From Deltaproteobacteria bacterium (GTDB lineage: Bacteria; Desulfobacterota; GWC2-55-46; DRQE01), in contig WGFM01000002.1 in the NCBI GenBank assembly GCA_015492245.1, forward strand, positions 184,397-248,396: a DNA stretch of 64,000 nucleotides, given 5' to 3'. Positions 57,673-64,000 of the stretch are shown here, one piece after another. Numbering within the stretch: the first letter of the stretch is position 1; every line of letters begins with the position of its first letter. The position numbers were made by a program, and so were the translations under genes. The notes beneath the pieces were generated by a model. The model was not told the origin of the DNA and did not search any database. It was given only the letters and a program-made list of their open reading frames with translations.

Positions 57673-58689
57673 ATGCCTGAAGGCAAGGTGTTCATAGCAG
57701 CAGATGTGGGTGGAACCAAGACAGAACTTGGAGTATTCACCGTAAGGAACGAGCTGCCAGAACTCGTCAAGAAAGAGAGATTCCTCAACAGCCAGTTCCA
57801 TAGCCTCATAGAGATCATAGACAGGTTCATAACCAGGGAGGACTTCAGGAAGGCTCACATACCATTTCTTACACTGGGTGTGGCGGCACCTGTGGAGAAA
57901 GGCCCCATAAGACTTACCAACATAGACTGGACCATCGATAGAGAAGAGCTCAAGAGTGAGCTCAATATCGGGAGGGTATATGCCATAAACGACATAGTGG
58001 CATGTGCCTGGGGTATACCGCTTCTAAGGGAGGAAGACCTCTGCACCCTCAATGAAGGTGTGAGGAGGGAGGGCAACATGGCTGTCATATGTGCAGGCAC
58101 GGGGCTCGGTGAGTCCATAGTGGTCTACACAGGCGGCAGATACATCCCGGTGCCATCAGAAGGGGGACACACAGACTTTGCCCCCCAGACCCCCGTTGAG
58201 GTAGGCCTGCTGTTCTTTCTGCAGGAAAAGTACGGGCATGTGAGCTATGAGAGGGTGGCATCAGGACAGGGAGTAAAGAACATATACGACTTTCTGAGCC
58301 ATGAAAGGGTTGTTCCAGACAGGATAAAGGAGAGGTTAGAGAAGGAAGACCCCCCTTCTGTCATAACAGAAGAGGCCATCAAGGAATACGGAGACCTTGC
58401 CTGCAGGGAGACCATGGAGATATTCCTGACTGTGCTGGCAAGGGAGGCCTCCAACCTTGCACTTAAAGGGCTTGCACGGGGTGGGGTATATCTCGGTGGT
58501 GGGATAGTGCCCAGGATATTGAGTGCCCTGAAAGATGGTAGTTTCATGGACTCCTTCATAAGGAAGGGAAGGTTCATGGAGTTTCTCAAGGAGGTGCCAG
58601 TGCATGTTATACTCAGGCCAGAGGTGGTGCTCCTTGGAGCAGCCAACTACGGGGTGTCAAGACAGCTCAACAGAGAACTCAAGATATGA
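57673..58689 (+). CDS. glk: Glucokinase (Glk family)
   Basis: ATP-dependent phosphorylation of glucose. 338 residues, ASKHA fold: VFIAADVGGTKTELGVF, TLGVAAPVEKGPIRLTNIDW, VYAINDIVACAWGIP, AVICAGTGLGESIVVY, PSEGGHTDFAP (active-site region) and GGVYLGGGIVPRIL. It is the E. coli Glk type rather than the ROK type (no CXCGXXGC zinc motif). ATG 57673 is chosen over TTG 57667, with AGGGG upstream. It overlaps pgl by 4 bp. Confidence 0.92.
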   Translation: MPEGKVFIAADVGGTKTELGVFTVRNELPELVKKERFLNSQFHSLIEIIDRFITREDFRKAHIPFLTLGVAAPVEKGPIRLTNIDWTIDREELKSELNIGRVYAINDIVACAWGIPLLREEDLCTLNEGVRREGNMAVICAGTGLGESIVVYTGGRYIPVPSEGGHTDFAPQTPVEVGLLFFLQEKYGHVSYERVASGQGVKNIYDFLSHERVVPDRIKERLEKEDPPSVITEEAIKEYGDLACRETMEIFLTVLAREASNLALKGLARGGVYLGGGIVPRILSALKDGSFMDSFIRKGRFMEFLKEVPVHVILRPEVVLLGAANYGVSRQLNRELKI

Positions 58690-59378
58690 CACATTCTGTC
58701 CATATATGTGATGACCTTGAGGAACTAAACAAGAAGGCGGTCGGGCTATTCCTTGACAGGCTGGATGGAGGGGGAACAAAGACGGTTGTGCTCTCGGGCG
58801 GAAGAACACCAGAAGGCTTCTACCGCCTTCTTGCCACAAGAAAGGATGTTGACTGGCAGAGGATACATCTCTTCATGGGAGACGAGAGATGGGTGCCGCC
58901 AGACCACCCACACAGTAACTACAGGATGATAAGGGAGAGCCTTCTTTCAAAGCTCCCACTTCCCGAGGAAAACTTCCACAGGATAGAGACGGAACTTCCA
59001 CCCCATGAGTGTGCAGCAAGATACGAAGAAGATATAAGACACTTCTTTGGTGGCAGGGAGCCTGTATTTGATCTTGTATATCTTGGTATTGGGGTGGATG
59101 GTCATGTACTCTCCCTGTTTCCCGAAGACAGCGCCCTTCACGAAAGAGACAGGCTCGTTGTGGCTGTTCATACAGAGCCGGGCTGGAGGATAACCCTTAC
59201 CCTTCCTGTGGTCAATATGGCACGATGCGTGGTCTTCCTGGTGTCAGGCCGCAAGAAGGCAGATACACTAAGAAGGGTACTCAAGGAGCACCAGTGTGGG
59301 CTTCCTGCAGAGCTTGTAGGACCCGAGAGGGGTATTGTCGTGTGGCTTCTCGACAGGGAAGCCAGTAGCCTTCTTTGA
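58686..59378 (+). CDS. pgl: 6-phosphogluconolactonase
   Basis: Hydrolyses 6-phosphogluconolactone. 230 residues, NagB-like fold: TVVLSGGRTPEGFYRLLA, HLFMGDERWVPPDHPHSNYRMIRESLL, DLVYLGIGVDGHVLSLFPE (catalytic His region) and RITLTLPVVNMARCVVFLVSG. The glucose-6-P dehydrogenase that makes its substrate is not in the window. It is last in the sugar operon and converges with the cytochrome genes. Confidence 0.93.
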   Translation: MTHSVHICDDLEELNKKAVGLFLDRLDGGGTKTVVLSGGRTPEGFYRLLATRKDVDWQRIHLFMGDERWVPPDHPHSNYRMIRESLLSKLPLPEENFHRIETELPPHECAARYEEDIRHFFGGREPVFDLVYLGIGVDGHVLSLFPEDSALHERDRLVVAVHTEPGWRITLTLPVVNMARCVVFLVSGRKKADTLRRVLKEHQCGLPAELVGPERGIVVWLLDREASSLL

Positions 59379-59381
59379 TTG

Positions 59382-59741
59382 TCAGGGCTGTTTCACATTG
59401 ATGTGGCACCGTGTGCAGATGTAGAGGGGAAAGGCCCCTATGGAGTCATGGCATGCCGGTGTGCCGCAGAACCTGCCATCCATGTTGGCCTTCATGGATA
59501 CATCGTTGGCCCCCCGTTTTTTCTTGAATATGGAGGGATGGCACTCCTCACAGCTGTAGAGCTCTTCGTGGCGTGTGTGGGGAAAGAGCGCAGGGCCAAC
59601 CCCTGCCTCCTCCATGCTCTCGCGCTTGTCGTCAAAGACCATATCTCCAAGCCCGCCTGCACCAACTGATACAGGCGGGACATGGAAGGATATGGCCAGA
59701 AACAGGCATAATGAGAAAAGGATGTATCTTGAGCCTTTCAT
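59382..59741 (-). CDS. Periplasmic trihaem cytochrome c (class III/c7-like)
   Basis: 119 residues with a signal peptide (ILFSLCLFLAISFHVPPVSVG). Three haem sites: CEECH, CGTPACH (a CX4CH site, one residue longer per gap than usual) and CTRCH. His in FPHTRH gives a sixth ligand, as in the FPHxxH pattern of small multihaem cytochromes. Its sequence matches the 60408 gene block for block (KRESMEEAGVGPALFPH against KKESMKEAEVKPVVFPH), so they are duplicates. Last of three cytochrome genes in one operon. Confidence 0.88.
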   Translation of the reverse strand: MKGSRYILFSLCLFLAISFHVPPVSVGAGGLGDMVFDDKRESMEEAGVGPALFPHTRHEELYSCEECHPSIFKKKRGANDVSMKANMDGRFCGTPACHDSIGAFPLYICTRCHINVKQP

Positions 59742-59750
59742 TGTGCAGTG

Positions 59751-60380
59751 TTATTTGCTCGATGTCTGTTTCGGTTCCGTGTGGCAACGGTTACAGTCTG
59801 TAAGTGGAAATGCAACCTTGCCATGGCATGCTCCACACCACTGTCCATTGACTATGCCAACCATCGTCATGTTGTTCTGCCCCTTGGCTGGCACGAATAA
59901 TTTTGGATGACAGACCTCGCACTTGAGCCAGTATGTGTGTATCCAGTGTGGATACTTCACATCGTTTACGAACCTGCCCTTTGCAGGGATTATTATGTCC
60001 ATATCGAGTGGTGGCGTCTCTTCTGCATCCGGGTCAAGAGTGCCTTTTGGCTTTATAAGCCCGTCTTTTACAACCTTTGCCCAGTCAACAAGGCCGTATT
60101 TATCCTTGGGCAGACCCTGCGCAGCAAGGGCCTGTGGATGCCAGCCCATTCCGGCCTTGTAGGCCTCACTTGCAGGTTTGTCCGGGTCTCCTGTGCCTGC
60201 CAGCCTCCCACGGGTATCCAGGTATATGATACTCGTCGGGTCATCAGGGTCTATTACAGGGGTGGCTTCTTTGTTGTTCTGGGCAACCACCTCGTCTGCC
60301 TGATTGAAGACCACACAACCTGTAAATAATATAACAGCAAATAAAAGGATTATCTTCGTTAGTTTACCCATTGCTTTCAT
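59751..60380 (-). CDS. Trihaem cytochrome c lipoprotein
   Basis: About 209 residues. A lipoprotein-type signal (LLFAVILFTGC) is followed by a 110-residue haem-free region, then three haem sites: CEVCH, CGACH and CNRCH, with PHWIHTYWLKCEVCHPKLF supplying His ligands. The haem domain resembles those of its two neighbours; the N-terminal part is unassigned. ATG 60380 has GGAGG 8 bases upstream. It should sit on a membrane face outside the cytoplasm. Confidence 0.86.
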   Translation of the reverse strand: MKAMGKLTKIILLFAVILFTGCVVFNQADEVVAQNNKEATPVIDPDDPTSIIYLDTRGRLAGTGDPDKPASEAYKAGMGWHPQALAAQGLPKDKYGLVDWAKVVKDGLIKPKGTLDPDAEETPPLDMDIIIPAKGRFVNDVKYPHWIHTYWLKCEVCHPKLFVPAKGQNNMTMVGIVNGQWCGACHGKVAFPLTDCNRCHTEPKQTSSK

Positions 60381-60407
60381 CACTCATGCCTCCTTTCAAA
60401 AAAAAGA

Positions 60408-60752
60408 CTACTTGCCTTCATAGGAATGACACCTGTCACAGTACAGTGGCTCCCAGGCTATAAGCCCGTTGTGGCACCTGCCACAGAACTCGCCATCCAT
60501 TATGGCCTGCATCGTAACATCGTTAGCCCCCTTCTTCATGATGAAGATGTCCTCATGACACACCTTGCACTTGAACCTTATCCTGTGGAACCAGTGAGGA
60601 AAAACAACAGGCTTGACCTCTGCCTCTTTCATGCTCTCTTTCTTTGTGTTCAACACTATGTCGCCATATTCAGCGAGCCCACTGGTGGCCGAAAGGAGTA
60701 TAAGCCCGCCAGTGATAAATACCAGTAATAACACCAGAACTCTTCCCTTCAT
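60408..60752 (-). CDS. Periplasmic trihaem cytochrome c (class III/c7-like)
   Basis: 114 residues with signal peptide (VLVLLLVFITGGLILLSATSGLA). Three CXXCH sites: CKVCH, CGRCH and CDRCH, plus FPHWFHRIRFKCKVCH with two ligand His. Near-paralogue of the 59382 product. First gene of the three-cytochrome operon: GGAGG lies 10 bases before the ATG, and the promoter upstream has a 19-bp spacer filled by a palindrome. Confidence 0.9.
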   Translation of the reverse strand: MKGRVLVLLLVFITGGLILLSATSGLAEYGDIVLNTKKESMKEAEVKPVVFPHWFHRIRFKCKVCHEDIFIMKKGANDVTMQAIMDGEFCGRCHNGLIAWEPLYCDRCHSYEGK

Positions 60753-60805
60753 TATCCTTCGCCTCCTTGTTTATGTGTTTTTACTCGCAGAAAAATAGCC
60801 TACCT

Positions 60806-60836
60806 ATTATAGACAAATACTGCAACTATTTGTCAA
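60806..60836 (-). promoter_or_regulatory. Cytochrome operon promoter with 19-bp spacer and 23-bp palindrome
   Basis: Minus strand perfect TTGACA (60836-60831), 19-bp spacer, perfect TATAAT (60811-60806). GACAAATA-N7-TATTTGTC (60812-60834) fills the spacer and the edge of the -35. Perfect hexamers held at 19 bp with a central dyad are the hallmark of MerR-family activation; a simple repressor is the alternative. Confidence 0.6.
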
Positions 60837-60933
60837 GCTAAAAAATTTCATTCCACCATCACTCGATTTGCTGTGCAGGAGAAAACAACAACCATTGTAT
60901 CATGCCCCCTTCTTTGGCATAGCCACACTAAAC

Positions 60934-61560
60934 CTACCAGTATTCCACGGAGTCGTCCCCTGCAGAGAGGGAGGTGAAGAGCCAGCGGTCTATGGTTATC
61001 CTGCCCCTGAGGGTGCGCGCAATGTTACCCGAGTGCACCATCTTCATCTCGAGTAGAGCCGACTTAAGCCGTCTTCCCCCCATAAGGGGCGCCCTCTCCT
61101 TGTCAGGGTATGTGGCCCTTATGGTTACCACCCCATAGTAACGCACATTTATACTCTGTAGTGGCAGTGAAACATTCTCCTCGTGTCTCTTCATCTCCAC
61201 CCCTGCCACCTCGAACCTGCCCGATGGTATGAAGAGAAACTTCTCCATCCATCCCCAGGCACCCCTGATGTTATGTGGAGGGGGTGCATTCTCGAAGGAA
61301 GTCTTCTGGTCTCTGTAGAGAGAGTCCAGGTAGTCTTCCATGCCGCTGCCACCCTTTACCATTATGAGGAATCGTCTTTTCTGGGAGGCACCATGGTACC
61401 TGAAGATGGTCTCAAAGTCCCTGTTCTTGACCGCCTCTATGTATATGCGGGCTGCATCTGCGGCCTCCCTGGATGCCGATGAAGAGGTGAGGTAATATGT
61501 GGCCATTATAGCACCAGCAGTTGCCACAGCCATTGCGGCTATGAGACCCCTTCTGCTCAT
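60934..61560 (-). CDS. Membrane-anchored periplasmic protein of unknown function
   Basis: About 208 residues. One N-terminal helix (GLIAAMAVATAGAIMATYYL) anchors a soluble outside domain that starts REAADAARIYIEAVKNRDFETIFRYHG, a pattern seen in NTF2-like/DUF4878 folds, then mixed strands (VRYYGVVTIRATYP, KSALLEMKMVHSG). No haem site or Cys pair. The ATG overlaps the cytochrome b TGA by 1 base, so it is translationally coupled and likely an accessory of that complex. Family not recognised. Confidence 0.65.
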   Translation of the reverse strand: MSRRGLIAAMAVATAGAIMATYYLTSSSASREAADAARIYIEAVKNRDFETIFRYHGASQKRRFLIMVKGGSGMEDYLDSLYRDQKTSFENAPPPHNIRGAWGWMEKFLFIPSGRFEVAGVEMKRHEENVSLPLQSINVRYYGVVTIRATYPDKERAPLMGGRRLKSALLEMKMVHSGNIARTLRGRITIDRWLFTSLSAGDDSVEYW

Positions 61561-62735
61561 CAGTATATCTCCTGGGGATAGAACCAGTGCCCCATCATCC
61601 ACTCGTTGTCATCGAGGTATGGCAGCTTTGTCCTGTCCTTGAAGTCCTCTGGTGGCATACCCATCCTGAACCCGTTGTTAAGATTGTGGCAGGAGTTGCA
61701 ACCAAGTGTCGGAGAGTTGTAGGAGCCCAGATACACCAGAGAGAAGAACACAAGGAATATCACCGTAACCACGACCGCCCGCGCTATCTTTGTGATCCTT
61801 CCACCACGCCAGAGTCTGTGCCATAAAAGCTTCACTCCCCGTGCCCTGTGGTGGGGTGTAGCATGGTGTGGCTCTCTCTCTTCTTCAGTGCCGACCTCTT
61901 TTCTCGCAAGAAGGCAGGGCAGAAGGGCTGCCACCGTCCAGACCACCAGGGGCAGCAGGAAGGAAAGTGCAGGCACAAGGATGCCCTCGAGATACATGAA
62001 AGGAAGCAGTATCAAGAGGGCCCACCACTCGGGGGCCGGTATGAACTGGCCCTCAAGTGGCATGGGAATCATCTCAGGGTCCTGGCTCGGTATGGTTATG
62101 TATATGGAAAGCACTACAAGACCCACCCACAGCGGGCTTGATGCTATGAGGTGTCTTGCCATGTACCTGAATATGCCCCTTCTACGAAGCCTCGTTATGA
62201 AATGGTAGTCAAGGAGTATGAATGTTATGAGCGGAAGCACGAGTATATGGAGCACCTCGTATCTCGGCAGTGTGAAGCTCTCGAGGAAGAACCTTTTGAG
62301 TCCATCTCCCACGAGGGGAAGGGCACCGAAGTAGTTTGGCACCATCTCCATCAGCCAGTAGCCCTTCCACTCCCAGGGGAGTATCAGGCCTGTAACGAGG
62401 GCTACAAAGATGGGCAACATCACCACCACCCCTGTGAGCCACAGAACCCTCTTTTCAGGGTTCAGGAAGTCCTTGCGCAGGGTGGTCCTTACGGTGTGTA
62501 TGAAGACTGCAAGAAAGATGACGAAGGCGATCCAGCGATGGAGGTTCCTTAAGAGGCTGCCACCTGTAACCTCGTTGGTAATATACTGGACACTCCTGTA
62601 TGCGCCCTTCAGCGAGGGCTCGTAGTAGAGGGCAAGAAATATCCCCGTAAGAAGCTGCACCATGAGGGCGAGCATGGTGAACCCGCCAAAGTAGTGCCGC
62701 CAGGTGGTCCTGTCGGGTTTTATCGAGCGGGACAT
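61560..62735 (-). CDS. Cytochrome b (b6f/bc1-type) with C-terminal c-haem site
   Basis: 391 residues. The N-terminal four-helix part has LLRNLHRWIAFVIFLAVFIHT and a second His pair in YEVLHILVLPLITFILLDYHFITR, the ligands for two b haems, with GLILPWEWKGYW between. The second part carries PAPEWWALLIL, the quinol-site PEWY-type motif. After a Lys/Arg/His-rich cytoplasmic loop a last helix (VVVTVIFLVFFSLVYLG) is followed by CNSCH, a c-type haem site outside the membrane. So petB-, petD- and cytochrome-c-like parts are fused. No Rieske gene is adjacent. Probably passes quinol electrons to the trihaem cytochromes nearby. Confidence 0.87.
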   Translation of the reverse strand: MSRSIKPDRTTWRHYFGGFTMLALMVQLLTGIFLALYYEPSLKGAYRSVQYITNEVTGGSLLRNLHRWIAFVIFLAVFIHTVRTTLRKDFLNPEKRVLWLTGVVVMLPIFVALVTGLILPWEWKGYWLMEMVPNYFGALPLVGDGLKRFFLESFTLPRYEVLHILVLPLITFILLDYHFITRLRRRGIFRYMARHLIASSPLWVGLVVLSIYITIPSQDPEMIPMPLEGQFIPAPEWWALLILLPFMYLEGILVPALSFLLPLVVWTVAALLPCLLARKEVGTEEEREPHHATPHHRARGVKLLWHRLWRGGRITKIARAVVVTVIFLVFFSLVYLGSYNSPTLGCNSCHNLNNGFRMGMPPEDFKDRTKLPYLDDNEWMMGHWFYPQEIY

Positions 62736-62772
62736 GTTATAGGGGACTCCCGTAGGTTGTAATGCAGCGTAT

Positions 62773-62802
62773 ATGTTATTAGAAAATCTGTTGCGATGTC
62801 AA
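62773..62802 (-). promoter_or_regulatory. Cytochrome b promoter
   Basis: Minus strand TTGACA (62802-62797), 18-bp spacer, TAACAT (62778-62773). The leader is about 30 bases with GGGAG. Confidence 0.5.
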
Positions 62803-62824
62803 GGGTGTGTACATGTTATTTCCG

Positions 62825-64000
62825 TTATATGGTGCCTTGTAGGAGCTCTCTTTTCACTTCGAATACCTCTGAGTCCCTGTAACCACCCCTGTATTCGAGG
62901 AGGTCTCGAGCCTTACTTATGAATGGAACAAGAAATGCCCTCGTTTCAGGATAGCAGGAATCTGTGAGTATGTAGTCCGTGTCTGTATGCTTGATGTAAG
63001 AGGCCATCCTGTTGCCATCTTTAGTGTATGGAAACCTTACGGCCCATCTTTCAGAGAGAAGGGCTACCACCTCTGGCCTGCGTGTCATGATCTTCGTCTT
63101 CTCCGGGGCCATTTCCCTCAGGTAATATGCTGCCTGGAGGTAGTTGTGGTAACAGGGGAAGTATCTGCGAAAGATAGGGTTTGTTACGGTATCGAGCCCT
63201 GCATGCTCGAAGTATCTGAAAGAGTCTTCATAGAACACCCCAGTAGAACGGTACAGCTTCTCTACAGACCATGGCGGTATGAGCATACCCCTCTTTTCGT
63301 ATACATTGAGTGTAAGAAGCACCAGGAGGGGAAGGAGCACCATCCAGCCCCTGCCATCTTTAACTCCTGTTCTCTCTTTTACGATGGTAATACCCACCAT
63401 GAGGTAGTAATAGATGAAGGGTATGCATACTACATTGTATCTTCTCATGTCCACGCCATAGGCAGGCCAGGCCACGATGATTACAAGATACAGAAGCAGT
63501 GCCAGCTCCACAGGGCGCATCTTGTTGATAAGGCAATAGAGGAAGCCCGTTGAGAAGACTATGAGCACTATTCCGAGCAGTATGTGCCATACAGGTTGTG
63601 GCAGCCCCTTCATCATGATGGAAGAATAGAGAACGCTTTCCGGTATGAAGTAGGCCATGTCCAGAGTGTTCTCAGCAACCCGCGAGAAGAAACCACTTCC
63701 TGCTGGGTTGTATACCTCTACGAGGCTTTTCGTGAAGGATGGCCCACCAGCCAGGCCACCCATCAGTACATCCCTTCCCATCCACACTATGACAGGCACC
63801 ATGGTTATCACACCAAAGAGAAGGAGCTGTTTGAGATAGAGCCCCTCTCTTTCCTTGAGGAATCTCAGAAAGATGGTTACACCTATTGCCACATAGAGCA
63901 CCATGCCATGGTTCTTCATGAATATGGCAAGCAGCACGATGGCTGGAAGATAGAGGCCGTAGGGCAGGAGCTCTCTTCTGGCCGAATACCTTTCGGCAAG
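62825..64000 (-). CDS. Membrane glycosyltransferase, GT39/ArnT-like (5' partial)
   Basis: The frame stays open to the right edge of the window, so the N-terminus, where the catalytic Asp-rich loop of this fold lies, is missing. The visible 390 residues hold about eight hydrophobic helices (VLYVAIGVTIFLRFL, LLFGVITMVPVIVWMG, ILLGIVLIVFSTGFLYCLI, ALLLYLVIIVAWPAYGV, WMVLLPLLVLLTLNVYE) and a C-terminal soluble domain of about 130 residues with AAYYLREMAPEKTKIMTRRP. GT-C enzymes of this layout transfer sugars from polyprenyl phosphates outside the membrane. The family call rests on topology and general resemblance. Confidence 0.6.
   Translation of the reverse strand, partial: LAERYSARRELLPYGLYLPAIVLLAIFMKNHGMVLYVAIGVTIFLRFLKEREGLYLKQLLLFGVITMVPVIVWMGRDVLMGGLAGGPSFTKSLVEVYNPAGSGFFSRVAENTLDMAYFIPESVLYSSIMMKGLPQPVWHILLGIVLIVFSTGFLYCLINKMRPVELALLLYLVIIVAWPAYGVDMRRYNVVCIPFIYYYLMVGITIVKERTGVKDGRGWMVLLPLLVLLTLNVYEKRGMLIPPWSVEKLYRSTGVFYEDSFRYFEHAGLDTVTNPIFRRYFPCYHNYLQAAYYLREMAPEKTKIMTRRPEVVALLSERWAVRFPYTKDGNRMASYIKHTDTDYILTDSCYPETRAFLVPFISKARDLLEYRGGYRDSEVFEVKRELLQGTI

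Overview
The window is an ordinary-looking bacterial chromosome segment. It is densely packed, has no insertion sequences, prophage, CRISPR array or rRNA, and reads as core metabolism, stress and envelope functions. The organism is a diderm: it has TatA/TatC, an LpoA-like periplasmic protein, a NodB-type deacetylase, and periplasmic c-type cytochromes with CXXCH haem sites. It is probably anaerobic or microaerophilic and respiratory (three small multihaem cytochromes, a b-type cytochrome with an added c-haem, LarB/LarC, phosphoketolase). Heavy use of AGG/AGA for Arg and ATA for Ile recalls Nitrospirota, Desulfobacterota and thermophilic lineages. Taxonomy cannot be settled from this window and a Nitrospirota-like origin is only a guess.

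Layout. 1-4.4 kb: 5'-truncated UvrD-type helicase-nuclease, queF, and an arsR-dsrE-DUF2892 set. 4.4-15.2 kb (minus strand): one tight co-directional run galU, hsp20, lon, thiL, an MCP, cheW, cheA, larB, larC, followed by an MBL-fold gene with its own promoter. 15.3-20.1 kb: resB, nicotinate phosphoribosyltransferase, a polysaccharide deacetylase, a universal stress protein, tatA, tatC. 20.1-28.9 kb: an NYN/cold-shock fusion after gyrB, ykuK, a LuxR-Rossmann-GAF-GGDEF protein, ligA and zupT. 28.9-31.7 kb: maf, a copper/thiol set (small Cys/His-rich protein, Sco1, PCuAC, a frameshifted TlpA-like thioredoxin) and tRNA-Ala(CGC). 31.7-40.2 kb (minus): dksA-galT-sensor kinase-response regulator-epimerase, then hrcA-grpE-dnaJ-lpoA-like. 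40.2-45.7 kb: hemW, a CBS protein, a NhaD/ArsB-type transporter, tRNA-Gln(CUG), a small zinc ribbon, rtcB and archease. 46-59.4 kb (plus): ackA-xfp, dck, panB-panC-panD-DUF502, tkt-pgi-gnd-glk-pgl. 59.4-64 kb (minus): three trihaem cytochromes, an anchored periplasmic protein, cytochrome b, and a truncated GT39-type membrane protein.

How the genes work together. The sugar block supplies glucokinase, phosphoglucose isomerase, lactonase, 6-phosphogluconate dehydrogenase and transketolase (glucose-6-phosphate dehydrogenase and transaldolase are not here). Phosphoketolase plus acetate kinase can turn xylulose-5-P into acetate and ATP. panB/C/D make pantothenate; their leader can form either an intrinsic terminator or a perfect 9-bp antiterminator. 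Cytochrome b and the trihaem cytochromes look like a quinol-to-periplasm electron route.

The most striking overall feature is promoter placement. At least eleven genes have a sigma70-type promoter whose -10 hexamer ends only 6-10 bases before the ATG, with no Shine-Dalgarno sequence, so their mRNAs should be leaderless or nearly so. They include both partners of three divergent pairs (queF/arsR, ligA/zupT, archease/ackA), and galU/resB is a probable fourth. Internal operon genes instead have good Shine-Dalgarno sites. Positions and motifs were read by eye; no database search, folding or alignment program was run.
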